Shown here piece by piece: positions 8,272 to 17,550 of a DNA stretch of 64,000 bases. Both the position numbers and the translations under genes were made by a program. This DNA comes from Rhizobium oryziradicis (GTDB lineage Bacteria > Pseudomonadota > Alphaproteobacteria > Rhizobiales > Rhizobiaceae), in the NCBI RefSeq assembly GCF_001939045.1, contig NZ_MKIM01000028.1, positions 434,001-498,000 on the forward strand, read 5' to 3'. The first letter of the stretch is position 1. Each line of letters begins with the position of its first letter. The notes beneath the pieces were generated by a model that worked only from the letters and a program-made list of their open reading frames with translations, was not told where the DNA came from and did not search any database.

Positions 8272-9336
8272 TTACTTGTAAATCAGCCAGTTTTTGGTGA
8301 ATTCCTTGCGCATTCCGGCCTCAAACTCGCGTGTACAATTGCGCCCAGAGTTTTTTGCGCAATAGAGGGCAATGTCGCTGCGGCTATAGAGTTCGCCAGA
8401 ATCCTCGCATTCTGCCGCAGACGAGTAACCAATAGATGCCGTTACCGGACCATAGTTGATGCCCGTGCGTGAGTTTCGAAAGGGTGTGCTTTCCAGATTG
8501 ACGCGGATACGCTCACACAGGGTGTGAATCTCCTCGTCAATGGAACTCTCAAGGATAATGGCGAATTCCTCGCCTCCGGCGCGGGCCACAAATCCCTCGC
8601 GGGGCGCATTGGCGCGAATGACGCTGGCAACGGTTGCCAGGATTTTATCACCAACCGGATGGCCAAACGTATCATTGATGCGCTTGAAATGGTCCACATC
8701 AATCAGGATCAGAGTTGCTCTGGACAAATTGGTTGGGAAGTTGAAAAGGCCGGCCAGCTTTTCATCAAAGGCACGGCGATTGGCAAGGCGGGTGAGCGAA
8801 TCGGTATTGGCGATTCGCTTGTACTCGTCCAACTCCCGGCGCACTGCTTCCATTTCCTGAGATTTCTGGTTGAAACTTTCTGCCGTCTTTTCGCCCCGCG
8901 CCAATGTGTCGCCGGTTGCCAGTGTCAGGATTTGAATGGCATTGCGCAGCAGATCAACACTGGCCGTGTTTTTGGCATTGATGCGAACGGATGTTTCGTC
9001 CAGCAGCTTGTTGTAGGTTTCGAGCGAGCTCTGCTCTTGCTTCATCAAACGCACAAGGCTGTCGAGCTCTGAAGCGAGCCTGGAATGGGCGTTTTCGATA
9101 ATGCGGTTGGAGTTGTGGCCAAAAAACTCTTCGGCAATCACATCAATATCAGCTTGCGTGGCATGACTGCCGAGGGCCGCAAGCTTGCGCGTTAATGCGG
9201 GGTTTGAGCCAATATAAGCTTCGTAAAATACGGCATAATTCCGCGGCAGTGGCGGCAAGCCCATGGAGCGCATCGCGAAAGTAATTTGTGCCGCTATGTC
9301 GAGACCTTGCGGCTTCGGAGTTGATGTCGTATTCAT
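8272..9336 (-). CDS. Soluble diguanylate cyclase (GGDEF domain)
   Basis: 354-residue protein with no membrane segment. The first ~165 residues are helical and probably coiled-coil (LVRLMKQEQSSLETYN, SQEMEAVRRELDEYKR). A GGDEF domain follows, with active-site motif GGEEF near residue 255 and the substrate motif DVDHFKRINDTFGHPVGD before it. The inhibitory I-site RxxD is replaced by REGF, so product inhibition is probably absent. I take ATG 9336 after the GGGGGCG stretch; a GTG at 9348 is also possible. The first 90 nt upstream of the coding region are extremely A+T-rich. It likely makes cyclic di-GMP; the input signal is unknown. Confidence 0.9.
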   Translation of the reverse strand: MNTTSTPKPQGLDIAAQITFAMRSMGLPPLPRNYAVFYEAYIGSNPALTRKLAALGSHATQADIDVIAEEFFGHNSNRIIENAHSRLASELDSLVRLMKQEQSSLETYNKLLDETSVRINAKNTASVDLLRNAIQILTLATGDTLARGEKTAESFNQKSQEMEAVRRELDEYKRIANTDSLTRLANRRAFDEKLAGLFNFPTNLSRATLILIDVDHFKRINDTFGHPVGDKILATVASVIRANAPREGFVARAGGEEFAIILESSIDEEIHTLCERIRVNLESTPFRNSRTGINYGPVTASIGYSSAAECEDSGELYSRSDIALYCAKNSGRNCTREFEAGMRKEFTKNWLIYK

Positions 9337-9576
9337 TCGCGCCCCCACGAGAGTGACCTGTACTTGTTATTATTATTAAACAAACATTAATTATTTAAGA
9401 ACGTAAGTACATATAATATTATACTATACAATTTCTTAAATTGGAATCAATTCAAGCAGGAGTTATGTCGCAAATTTGAAGTTTTGCAGTGTTCGGTGCG
9501 CGTTTGATAAAACGCAACGCCCCGTCGCTAAGATCCAAGGGCTTTCAATAAAGCTATTTTCATCACGTTAGCAATG

Positions 9577-9605
9577 AAAAAAGCGAGCAACCTATGGCTG
9601 CTCGC
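9577..9605 (-). terminator. Terminator of the class I fumarase gene
   Basis: On the minus strand GCGAGCA (9605-9599), a 9-nt loop and TGCTCGC (9589-9583) form a perfect 7-bp stem followed by six U (9582-9577). It starts 13 nt past the stop codon. Confidence 0.88.
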
Positions 9606-9617
9606 CTGATTTTTAAA

Positions 9618-11225
9618 TCAACCCAAATTGAATTCCTGGAAGAAGTCGTTGCCCTTGTTGTCTGTCACGATAAAGGCGGGGAAGTCTTCCACCTCAATTT
9701 TCCAGACCGCTTCCATGCCAAGCTCGGGATATTCCAGAACCTCGACCTTCTTGATGCAGTCCTGCGCAAGACGTGCAGCCGGTCCGCCGATCGAGCCAAG
9801 GTAGAAGCCACCATGCGCCTTGCAGGCCTCGCGCACAGCGCGCGAGCGGTTGCCCTTGGCCAGCATGATCATGGAGCCACCAAAGGACTGGAACTGATCA
9901 ACATAGGAGTCCATGCGGCCTGCTGTGGTTGGACCAAAGGAGCCGGAGGCAAAGCCAGTTGGGGTTTTGGCGGGGCCTGCATAATAAACCGGGTGGTTTT
10001 TCATGTATTCGGGCATGCCTTCGCCCTTTTCCAGCCGCTCGCGGATTTTCGAATGGGCCAGATCGCGCGCCACAATGATGGTGCCGGTCAGCGACAACCG
10101 GGTTTTGACCGGGTGCTTATCGAGCTCTGCCAGAATTTCGCTCATTGGCTGGTTCAGATCAATCTTGACCATCGACGAGGAGAGGGCGCTCTCATCAATC
10201 TCTGGCAGATACTTCGATGGATCAGCTTCGAGTTGCTCGATGAAAATCCCGTCTTTGGTGATCTTGCCCATCGCCTGACGGTCGGCGGAACAGGACACAC
10301 CAAGGCCGATTGGCAAGGATGCACCATGACGTGGAAGGCGGATAACCCGCACATCATGACAGAAATACTTGCCGCCAAATTGCGCGCCCACACCCATGGA
10401 CTGGGTGAGCTTGTGAATTTCCTGCTCCATTTCCACATCGCGGAAAGCATGACCGCTCTCGGAACCCTCAGTGGGCAGGTTATCCAGATAGCGGGCTGAT
10501 GCCAGCTTGACGGTCTTTAGGTTCATCTCCGCAGAAAGCCCACCAATGACAATGGCCAAATGATAGGGCGGACAGGCTGCCGTACCCAGCGTGAGGATCT
10601 TCTCCTTAAGGAAGTCGATCATCCGGTCATGAGTAAGAAGCGATGGTGTGCCCTGATAAAGGAAAGTCTTGTTGGCCGAACCGCCGCCCTTGGCCATGAA
10701 CAAAAACTTGTAGGCGTCTTCGCCTTCTTCATAAATGTCGATCTGGGCGGGCAGATTGGTCTTGGTGTTTTTTTCCTCAAACATCTTGAGGGGCGCAAGC
10801 TGCGAGTAGCGCAGGTTCTTGCGCTCATAGGCATCGCGCACGCCTGCCGCTAAGGCTTCATAATCGCCGCCATCGGTCCAGACCTTGCGGCCCTTCTTAC
10901 CCATCACAATCGCGGTGCCGGTATCCTGACACATGGGCAAAATACCGCCTGCGGCAATATTGGCATTTTTCAGAAGGTCAAAGGCCACGAAGCGGTCGTT
11001 ATCCGTTGCTTCTGGATCTTCCAAAATCGACGCCAATTGCTTCAAATGGCCGGGGCGTAGCAGATGGTTGATATCGGAGAGGGCGGTTTCGGCCAAAAGC
11101 CGCAGGCCCTCAGGCTCAACCGTCAGGATTTCCTGCCCTTTGAACGTCTCAACCGAGACATAATCCGAGGTAATTTTGCGGTAAGGGGTTTTATCTTCGC
11201 CAAGGGGAAAGAGATCGTCAGCCAT
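9618..11225 (-). CDS. Class I fumarate hydratase (Fe-S, FumA/FumB type)
   Basis: 535-residue iron-sulfur hydro-lyase of the two-domain FumA/FumB type, interconverting fumarate and (S)-malate in the TCA cycle. Diagnostic segments are [18 protein letters not shown] (with a cluster Cys), [15 protein letters not shown], and [20 protein letters not shown] in the C-terminal beta-domain. I start at ATG 11223-11225 ([17 protein letters not shown]); the frame is open for 77 more codons upstream, but that extension is unlike the family. Class I enzymes are oxygen-labile, and a class II fumarase lies only ~480 nt away. A strong terminator follows. Confidence 0.93.
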   Translation of the reverse strand: MADDLFPLGEDKTPYRKITSDYVSVETFKGQEILTVEPEGLRLLAETALSDINHLLRPGHLKQLASILEDPEATDNDRFVAFDLLKNANIAAGGILPMCQDTGTAIVMGKKGRKVWTDGGDYEALAAGVRDAYERKNLRYSQLAPLKMFEEKNTKTNLPAQIDIYEEGEDAYKFLFMAKGGGSANKTFLYQGTPSLLTHDRMIDFLKEKILTLGTAACPPYHLAIVIGGLSAEMNLKTVKLASARYLDNLPTEGSESGHAFRDVEMEQEIHKLTQSMGVGAQFGGKYFCHDVRVIRLPRHGASLPIGLGVSCSADRQAMGKITKDGIFIEQLEADPSKYLPEIDESALSSSMVKIDLNQPMSEILAELDKHPVKTRLSLTGTIIVARDLAHSKIRERLEKGEGMPEYMKNHPVYYAGPAKTPTGFASGSFGPTTAGRMDSYVDQFQSFGGSMIMLAKGNRSRAVREACKAHGGFYLGSIGGPAARLAQDCIKKVEVLEYPELGMEAVWKIEVEDFPAFIVTDNKGNDFFQEFNLG

Positions 11226-11431
11226 CAAAGGACCTTTCTTGCCGGATCGGTATTTTTCCGAACATCCGTCTAGTCCTGCGACGGTAGATTTGCAAACGAT
11301 TCTAAACTGGAGTTTGCAGTGCACCTTTTTTCGCCTGAGATTTAGTTTATTGCTAAGGAATGATATTTTGGGAGGGGCGTTTGAAGACCTTTTTATGCAA
11401 GGCCTGCAGATGCGGTGGCAGTAAAGGGAAT

Positions 11432-11704
11432 ATGGGCTACGGGTTGATTGTTTCACGTGAGGATCAAGCGTCGCATTTTGATCGCTCGATCAAGGAAGTT
11501 CTACTTTTGATTCCGGGGTTTGATGAGGCTGTCAAAATCAACATCGATAAACAGTCATTCTGGGGTGATTGCCGTAAATTGATAAAGAAAGAAATAGGCG
11601 TTTGGTTAAGAAATAGTGGCCTAGCGCCATGGGCAAAGGGCTCCCCACCTATTGTGAAATTAGTTGTTAGGGAGCCTGGAGTTTTTATGATTGAAGAAGT
11701 TTGA
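11432..11704 (+). CDS. Small hypothetical protein between the two fumarases
   Basis: 90-residue protein I do not recognise. ATG 11432 is preceded by AAAGGGA at good spacing; an upstream in-frame start at 11360 would add an odd Cys-rich leader ([13 protein letters not shown]). It is predicted soluble and mixed alpha/beta: [18 protein letters not shown], then [18 protein letters not shown], then a basic helix and [15 protein letters not shown]. Base composition is lower in G+C than the neighbours: 51 of 120 bases at 11521-11640. It ends 3 nt before the convergent fumC stop. This may be a recently acquired or fast-evolving gene. Confidence 0.6.
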   Translation: MGYGLIVSREDQASHFDRSIKEVLLLIPGFDEAVKINIDKQSFWGDCRKLIKKEIGVWLRNSGLAPWAKGSPPIVKLVVREPGVFMIEEV

Positions 11705-11707
11705 AGA

Positions 11708-13099
11708 TCACTTCGGCCCGATCATCAATTCAGGCCGAACGTATTCATCAAACTCTTCATTGGTGAGATAGCCTCCGCCCACGGCCTCTTCGCGTAAGGT
11801 TGTGCCATTCTTGTGGGCGGTTTTGGCAATTTTGGCGCAGGCGTCATAGCCCAGCTTGCTGTTCAGCGCGGTCACCAGCATCAGCGAGTTTTCAACGCCC
11901 TTTTTGATGTTGTCTTCGCGCGCCTCAATGCCCACCACACAATTGTCGGTGAAGGACACGCTCGCATCGCCGAGCAATTGCACCGATTGCAAGAAGTTAT
12001 AGGCCATCATCGGGTTATAGACATTCAGCTCAAAATGACCCTGACTGCCCGCGAACGTAATGGCGGCGTTGTTGCCAAAGATGTGGGCGCACACCTGCGT
12101 CATGGCCTCAGATTGGGTCGGATTGACCTTGCCCGGCATGATGGATGAGCCGGGTTCGTTTTCGGGAAGCGCCAATTCGCCAAGGCCTGCGCGGGGGCCG
12201 GAGCCAAGAAAGCGAATATCATTGGCGATCTTGAAGCAGGCGGCGGCGGCGGCATTGATGGCCCCATGGGCGAACACCATGGCATCGTGGGCAGCCAGGG
12301 CTTCAAATTTGTTCGGAGCGGTCACAAATGGCAGGCCGGTGATCTTGGCGATTTCCTCGGCCACTTTTTCAGCAAAGCCGATTGGTGCATTCAGCCCGGT
12401 GCCGACAGCGGTGCCGCCTTGCGCCAGTTCATAAAGACCGGGCAGAGTCAGTTGGATCCGCTTGATGCTTGATGCCACCTGAGCGGCATAACCGGAAAAT
12501 TCCTGCCCCAACGTCAGTGGCGTGGCATCCTGCGTGTGGGTACGGCCAATCTTGATGATATGGGCAAAGGCCTTGGCCTTGGCATCCAGCGCGTCATGCA
12601 GGTGCTGCAAGCCCGGCAGCAGATGATGGGTGACATATTCCGCCGCCGCAATATGCATGGCGGTAGGATAGGTGTCGTTGGAGGATTGGCTCATGTTCAC
12701 ATGGTCATTCGGATGGACCGGCTTTTTTGAGCCCATCACGCCGCCGAGCAATTCAATGGCGCGATTGGAAATCACTTCATTGGCATTCATGTTCGATTGG
12801 GTGCCAGAGCCGGTTTGCCAGACCACCAGCGGAAAGTGATCGTTCAGCTTGCCATCAATCACCTCTTGAGCTGCCTGAATGATGACCTCGCCAAGCTTAG
12901 AATCGAGCTGTCCCAACGCCATATTGGCGCGAGCTGCCGCCCGTTTGACAATGCCAAGGGCGCGAACCACCGGCAAGGGCTGCTTCTCCCAGCCGATCTT
13001 GAAATTTCCCAGCGAACGTTGGGCCTGTGCGCCCCAATATTTGTCACTGGCCACCTCAATTTGGCCAAAGGTGTCTGTCTCGATACGGGTGGATGTCAT
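11708..13099 (-). CDS. fumC: Class II fumarate hydratase FumC
   Basis: 463-residue oxygen-stable, cofactor-free fumarase. Motifs in order: [14 protein letters not shown] (97-110), [14 protein letters not shown] (129-142), [20 protein letters not shown] (185-204) with the catalytic His188, and the superfamily signature [11 protein letters not shown] (317-327). Length is normal for homotetrameric FumC. ATG 13099 gives the usual N-terminus ([13 protein letters not shown]). It is transcribed alone on the minus strand, convergent with the small unknown gene. In E. coli fumC takes over when Fe-S fumarase is damaged by iron limitation or superoxide; the same division of labour is plausible here. Confidence 0.96.
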   Translation of the reverse strand: MTSTRIETDTFGQIEVASDKYWGAQAQRSLGNFKIGWEKQPLPVVRALGIVKRAAARANMALGQLDSKLGEVIIQAAQEVIDGKLNDHFPLVVWQTGSGTQSNMNANEVISNRAIELLGGVMGSKKPVHPNDHVNMSQSSNDTYPTAMHIAAAEYVTHHLLPGLQHLHDALDAKAKAFAHIIKIGRTHTQDATPLTLGQEFSGYAAQVASSIKRIQLTLPGLYELAQGGTAVGTGLNAPIGFAEKVAEEIAKITGLPFVTAPNKFEALAAHDAMVFAHGAINAAAAACFKIANDIRFLGSGPRAGLGELALPENEPGSSIMPGKVNPTQSEAMTQVCAHIFGNNAAITFAGSQGHFELNVYNPMMAYNFLQSVQLLGDASVSFTDNCVVGIEAREDNIKKGVENSLMLVTALNSKLGYDACAKIAKTAHKNGTTLREEAVGGGYLTNEEFDEYVRPELMIGPK

Positions 13100-13441
13100 G
13101 GCATTTTCCTCATGATCAGACGAGGGAGCTTTGACGCTCCCATTGAAAAGGTGAGTATTTAATGCATCTTTTTGGTCGGCGCGTCAAAGGTATCGGCACA
13201 ACGCAAATGTGAATGACTTTTTGTCCGCTTCGCAGGTTATGGTTACTGAATATTAACGGTTTGGCGGCTTAACCTTACCTCTGTGTTAACGATGCGCCAG
13301 TCCAAAAGGGGTCACGTTAAATTGACCCTTTCATTGTCGGCGTTTTCGCAACGAAAAACTTCCCAACACTGATGCAATCAGCTAGGGAAGCGACCAAAAT
13401 CAACAGGGATCAATGCTTGATTCCGGTACGCGACTTTCTGA
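13100..13441. other. Divergent intergenic region fumC / L,D-transpeptidase
   Basis: 342 nt with no gene. It must hold the promoters of fumC (leftward) and of the L,D-transpeptidase (rightward). Visible are a GGGAGC-TTTGAC-GCTCCC hairpin near the fumC start, TTAACGAT and TTAACC elements around 13255-13295 that resemble CtrA half-sites, and an imperfect hairpin around AAAGGGGTCA / TGACCCTTT at 13306-13332. None is proven. Confidence 0.4.
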
Positions 13442-15292
13442 ATGGGGAAGCAATTGCAAAAACCTTTACTTCGCAGGGCGCTGACGGTGGCCCTTATGAC
13501 CACTGCAACCTTTGCCGTGTGCCTGCCGCAAACAGCTGGCGCGACCACATTGATGGATTTGTTGCGTGGCCGCCCCGAAAAGCGGCAGGAAACGCGACCT
13601 GCCGAGGTCATTCCTCCCGCGCAACTGGCTGATCCGGAGCCCATCTCGAAAGTTGCTTCTCCTCGCTATTACACCTACAAGCCCGATAGCCAAAAAGCGA
13701 TTGCTATCAAAGCTCCAGAGACCCCGATTGCGGCCTTCGGCGCAGATCATGATCTGGCCGTAGCCCATTTGGCCATGTCGCAGGTGAAAGTCACAGCGTC
13801 TGCGGATGTGGCTGCAGCGGTCCAGAATTACTACAATAACAATGGCGCATTGATCTGGGTTGATAGCAACGGCGTTGCTGAAAAGGCCAAAACCGCCATT
13901 GATGCCCTGGCTCTGGCCGACACCGTTGGTTTGGACCCCGCCGATTATGCGGTCAAAGTGCCGCAAGATCTGGCTGGCATGGACGAGCAGGCTCGTCAGC
14001 AGGCGTTGATGAAGTTCGAGCTCGAATTGTCGACCAAGATGCTGACCTATGTGCAGGATACCGTGCGTGGCCGCATCGATCCAAATCGCATTTCCGGCTA
14101 TTACGATTTCAAGCGCAAATCTGTGCCACTTGAGCCGGTGCTCGATCTGCTGCGCGCAAGCCCGGATGTCGGTGCCTATCTGCGCGGCAAAGATCCTTCC
14201 AGCCCACAGTTTCTGGCTTTGAAAGCCGAGCTGAAAAAAATGATGGAAGAAAATCAGGCGCAGCAAGGCCAGACGGTTAAGATCAACCTCAAGGGCATTT
14301 TGAAGCCGGGCGACACAAACCCCGAGCTTGCCAATATTATTGCCGGGGTGAAAGCCTATGGCAGCGATGCGCTGAAAACCGACAATGCTCTGACCTTGAC
14401 CAATTACACCGGCACGCCAGACTATACGCCTGAGTTGGTTAGTCTTGTTGAAGCCTACCAAAAGGAACAGGGCTTAAAGCCTGATGGCGTGGTTGGCCCG
14501 GCAACAGTGCGGACCATGGTTGGTCACTCTGACGCAGAAAAGATCGAAAAGCTGGTCGTTGCCATGGAACAGCTACGCTGGCTGCCAGCCGATCTGGGTC
14601 CGCGCTATGTTTTGATCAATGCTGCTGCGTTTGAAGCCTATTACGTCAACGACAGGCAGCAGCAACTCGCCATGCGCGTTGTTGTCGGCGGCCCCGGCCA
14701 CCAGACATTCTTCTTCCAGAATATGATCCAGACAGTGGAGTTCAATCCCTACTGGGGCGTTCCACGGTCGATCATCATCAACGAGATGCTGCCAAAGCTG
14801 CGCCGCGATCCAAGCTATCTTGACCGTCTTGGTTACGAAGTGAGCTATAAAGGCCGCCGCGTTCGCTCTTCCGAAATCAACTGGAATACGACCAGTGATG
14901 TTGATGTGCGTCAGCCGCCAAGCAGCGACAATGCTCTGGGCGATTTGAAAATTCTCTTCCCGAACGCTCATGCGATTTATATGCATGACACACCAGCCAA
15001 GAGCTTCTTCAAGCGTGATATGCGTGCACTCAGCCACGGTTGTGTTCGTCTGTCTGAACCTCGTGTGATGGCAGCCGCTGTGATGAACACCACTGTGGGA
15101 GATATCAACCAGCAGATCGCCTCTGGCCAGAACCGTGCGGTGCAAGTGCCGCAGAAATTCCCGGTCTATGTGGCCTATTTTACCGCATGGCCGGACAAAG
15201 ACGGCGTGGTGCGCTATTACGATGATATCTATAACCGCGATGAAGCAGCGCGGAAGGCGTTTGTGGCAACGTCTGCTGCGCGCGCCGGTTAA
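13442..15292 (+). CDS. L,D-transpeptidase, YcbB/LdtD type
   Basis: 616-residue periplasmic peptidoglycan cross-linking enzyme that forms 3-3 cross-links. The signal peptide covers about 1-35 (KPLLRRALTVALMTTATFAV, ending in AGA). A scaffold region follows, then a peptidoglycan-binding_1 domain near 325-355 (EAYQKEQGLKPDGVVGPATV). The YkuD catalytic domain occupies about 380-545, with the active-site motif SHGCVRL where His532 and Cys534 are catalytic; IYMHDTPAKSFF precedes it. A TGA lies immediately before ATG 13442, so the start cannot be further upstream, although the ribosome site is weak. In Rhizobiales, which grow from the pole, L,D-transpeptidases make most wall cross-links. Confidence 0.92.
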   Translation: MGKQLQKPLLRRALTVALMTTATFAVCLPQTAGATTLMDLLRGRPEKRQETRPAEVIPPAQLADPEPISKVASPRYYTYKPDSQKAIAIKAPETPIAAFGADHDLAVAHLAMSQVKVTASADVAAAVQNYYNNNGALIWVDSNGVAEKAKTAIDALALADTVGLDPADYAVKVPQDLAGMDEQARQQALMKFELELSTKMLTYVQDTVRGRIDPNRISGYYDFKRKSVPLEPVLDLLRASPDVGAYLRGKDPSSPQFLALKAELKKMMEENQAQQGQTVKINLKGILKPGDTNPELANIIAGVKAYGSDALKTDNALTLTNYTGTPDYTPELVSLVEAYQKEQGLKPDGVVGPATVRTMVGHSDAEKIEKLVVAMEQLRWLPADLGPRYVLINAAAFEAYYVNDRQQQLAMRVVVGGPGHQTFFFQNMIQTVEFNPYWGVPRSIIINEMLPKLRRDPSYLDRLGYEVSYKGRRVRSSEINWNTTSDVDVRQPPSSDNALGDLKILFPNAHAIYMHDTPAKSFFKRDMRALSHGCVRLSEPRVMAAAVMNTTVGDINQQIASGQNRAVQVPQKFPVYVAYFTAWPDKDGVVRYYDDIYNRDEAARKAFVATSAARAG

Positions 15293-15316
15293 ACGAAGTG
15301 TGCTGAATTGAAAAAA

Positions 15317-15342
15317 GCCCGGGAGAAAATCCCGGGCTTTTA
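15317..15342 (+). terminator. Terminator after the L,D-transpeptidase gene (possibly bidirectional)
   Basis: GCCCGGGA (15317-15324), loop GAAAA and TCCCGGGC (15330-15337), followed by TTTATTTT. Six A precede the stem, so it could also stop leftward transcripts coming through psuG. Confidence 0.9.
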
Positions 15343-15418
15343 TTTTGCTCAGATGAAACCGATTTGAACCAACTTGCTGCCAACGTCGGGCCTGAAAGAC
15401 GTTTCTCCAAGTCGTGCT

Positions 15419-16342
15419 TTATGCCATCGCGACTGCAATTTCCGTGGCCAGGCGGGCATTGTTTTCCACCAAGGCGATGTTGGTCTTGAGGCTGCGGCCT
15501 TCGGTCAATTGGAAAATGGCATCCAGCAGGAAGGGCGTCACTTCCTTGCCAGAGATTTCCTCGCGTTCGGCGCTGGAAAGCGCGCGGCCAATGTAAATTT
15601 CCATCTCTTCGCGGGAAATTTCATGCTCTTCCGGCACAGGATTGGCAATCAACATGCCGCCATCAATCCCCAATTGATCCCGAACCTTCTGGAAATTGGC
15701 AATGGCAGCCGGGCTTTCCAGTGTCAGCGGGCTTTTCAGACCAGACTGGCGCGACCAGAAGGCCGGGAACTCATGGCTGTCATAGGTCACAACCGGAACC
15801 CCCGCGGTTTCCAATACTTCCAATGTTTTTGGCACATCGAGAATTGATTTTGCACCGGCGCACACCACAATAACGCGTGTGCGAGCCAGCTCCTGCAGGT
15901 CTGCCGAAATGTCAAAACTCTCTTCTGCACCGCGATGCACGCCGCCGATGCCACCTGTGGCAAAAACGGCAATATTGGCACGCGCCGCAGCAATCATGGT
16001 CGCGGCAACCGTTGTTGCACCGGAGCGGCGTTCGGCAATGGCAAAAGCCAGATCCGCACGGGAGACTTTCATCACGTCCTCCAATTGCGCCAGCTTTTGC
16101 AACTGGTCTTCTTCAAGACCAATATGCAAAACGCCTTCAATCACGGCGATGGTGGCAGGCACAGCACCTCCGTCACGGATAATCGCCTCGACGCTTTTGG
16201 CCATTTCAACATTGGCGGGATAAGGCATGCCGTGGGTGATAATGGTGGATTCGAGGGCCACGATGGGGGCGTTGCGCGCCTTGGCCGCGGCAACTTCATG
16301 GGAATAAACGATAGGCAGAAGCGGGGAGATAGCTCGGGTCAT
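15419..16342 (-). CDS. psuG: Pseudouridine-5'-phosphate glycosidase PsuG
   Basis: 307-residue enzyme that splits pseudouridine 5'-phosphate into uracil and ribose 5-phosphate by breaking the C-C glycosidic bond. Family signatures are ALESTIITHGMPYPANVEMA near residue 29, the GGAVPATIAVIEG segment, and VVCAGAKSILDVPKTLE in the middle; FATGGIGGVHRGAEESFD is another conserved stretch. Length is normal and the protein is cytosolic. The sugar kinase gene of the same pathway ends 15 nt upstream on the same strand, giving a psuK-psuG operon. It recycles pseudouridine released by RNA turnover. Confidence 0.95.
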   Translation of the reverse strand: MTRAISPLLPIVYSHEVAAAKARNAPIVALESTIITHGMPYPANVEMAKSVEAIIRDGGAVPATIAVIEGVLHIGLEEDQLQKLAQLEDVMKVSRADLAFAIAERRSGATTVAATMIAAARANIAVFATGGIGGVHRGAEESFDISADLQELARTRVIVVCAGAKSILDVPKTLEVLETAGVPVVTYDSHEFPAFWSRQSGLKSPLTLESPAAIANFQKVRDQLGIDGGMLIANPVPEEHEISREEMEIYIGRALSSAEREEISGKEVTPFLLDAIFQLTEGRSLKTNIALVENNARLATEIAVAMA

Positions 16343-16357
16343 GAAGTGTCCACTTGT

Positions 16358-17305
16358 CTATTGGCTTAGAGCGCAGGGCTCTGGAATGTCATCGAGATGG
16401 GCTGAAAGGCGCTCTGGTGTCAGGTCCTCGGCAGTCGCATGAGGAGATAGCAGGGTCAGCCCCGCCAAGGCAACACCATGCTTCAGCGCTTGCGCCAAAC
16501 CATGGCCCTTTACCAATTGCGATAGCGTGCCAGCGCAGAGAGAATCGCCTGCACCTGTTACGTCCACCAGAGTATCCAGCTTTGGCGGTGTCAGCGCAAA
16601 ATCGCCCTCATTGTTAAAGGCAATAACCGGACCAGAACCATTGGTAACAACCCCGCCTTTGAGGCCGAGTTTGCGCAAAAGTGCTGGCCACTCGGCAGGA
16701 TCAGACGGTGACGCGGCTGTGAGTGTTTTCGCTTCGGCAGCGTTTAAAAACAGATAGTCCATCGCGTCTAAGCAATTGCGATAGCGCACCACTTTTGCGG
16801 GCGAAATGCCGATGCCTGCCACGGGTTTTCCAATCTCTTGCGCGTGTCTTGCGAGCGATTCGATCGTTTCAGGCGGCAAATTTGCGTCGATCAGCAAGGC
16901 GCTTGCATTCAAAATAGCTTCGCGCACGGCTCTGATTTTTAACCGGCGCGGGGTGAAGAGCCGGTAGAGATCCATATCGGCTATCGCAATCACAAGGTTG
17001 CCATCGCGCTCTAAAATCGCGGTGTAGCTGGGCGTTGCGCGATCCAGAAACGTGAATGGACGGTCATCGACGCCTGCGTCTGCGGCCGCTTGCGCCACGC
17101 GCTGGCCAATCGCATCACCGCCGCGCGGCGATATCATTGTAACACGAAGACCAAGCCGGGCGAGTGAGCGCGCAGCGTTGAATCCGCCGCCGCCGGGTTC
17201 TTCAATCCACCGTCCGGGATTGCTCGCACCCGGCACTGTCTCGCCGTCGATTCGGCCACGACGATCAATGTGCGCGCCACCAAGCACAAGTATGTCGATT
17301 TCCAC
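16358..17305 (-). CDS. psuK: PfkB-family carbohydrate kinase, probable pseudouridine kinase PsuK
   Basis: 315-residue ribokinase-fold kinase. The N-terminus DILVLGGAHIDRRGRID and the glycine-rich EEPGGGGFNAARSLARLGL (around 36-54) match nucleoside/sugar kinases. The catalytic signature DVTGAGDSLCAG is near residue 248, with the Asp as general base. Its place directly in front of psuG makes pseudouridine the most likely substrate, but sequence alone does not exclude another nucleoside or sugar. It is divergent from recA, with 245 nt between them. Confidence 0.85.
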   Translation of the reverse strand: MEIDILVLGGAHIDRRGRIDGETVPGASNPGRWIEEPGGGGFNAARSLARLGLRVTMISPRGGDAIGQRVAQAAADAGVDDRPFTFLDRATPSYTAILERDGNLVIAIADMDLYRLFTPRRLKIRAVREAILNASALLIDANLPPETIESLARHAQEIGKPVAGIGISPAKVVRYRNCLDAMDYLFLNAAEAKTLTAASPSDPAEWPALLRKLGLKGGVVTNGSGPVIAFNNEGDFALTPPKLDTLVDVTGAGDSLCAGTLSQLVKGHGLAQALKHGVALAGLTLLSPHATAEDLTPERLSAHLDDIPEPCALSQ

Positions 17306-17476
17306 GTGCGACCTCTTCAGATTCTTTGAATTTCGAATCGCCTTTTAAGGCGTTTTCAATAATCGATATCTTGATTCCTCGCCCCATATGCTGCACATAA
17401 GTCCATGGAAACATTAAGAGAACAAACGGAAGATTGAGGAATGAACACAATTGGTTAGAGTGGGGTTGTCGAAATG

Positions 17477-17491
17477 GAACAAAACATGTAC
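17477..17491 (+). promoter_or_regulatory. Putative LexA (SOS) operator upstream of recA
   Basis: GAAC-AAAACAT-GTAC matches the alphaproteobacterial LexA direct-repeat pattern GAAC-N7-GAAC in seven of the eight conserved positions. It sits 60 nt upstream of the recA start, where a repressor site is expected. The single mismatch (GTAC for GAAC) leaves this unproven. Confidence 0.5.
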
Positions 17492-17550
17492 ATATTCGAT
17501 GTCTGCAGTTTCGTTGCCTATGCGGCTTCAATAACCTAAAGGTGTTTAAA

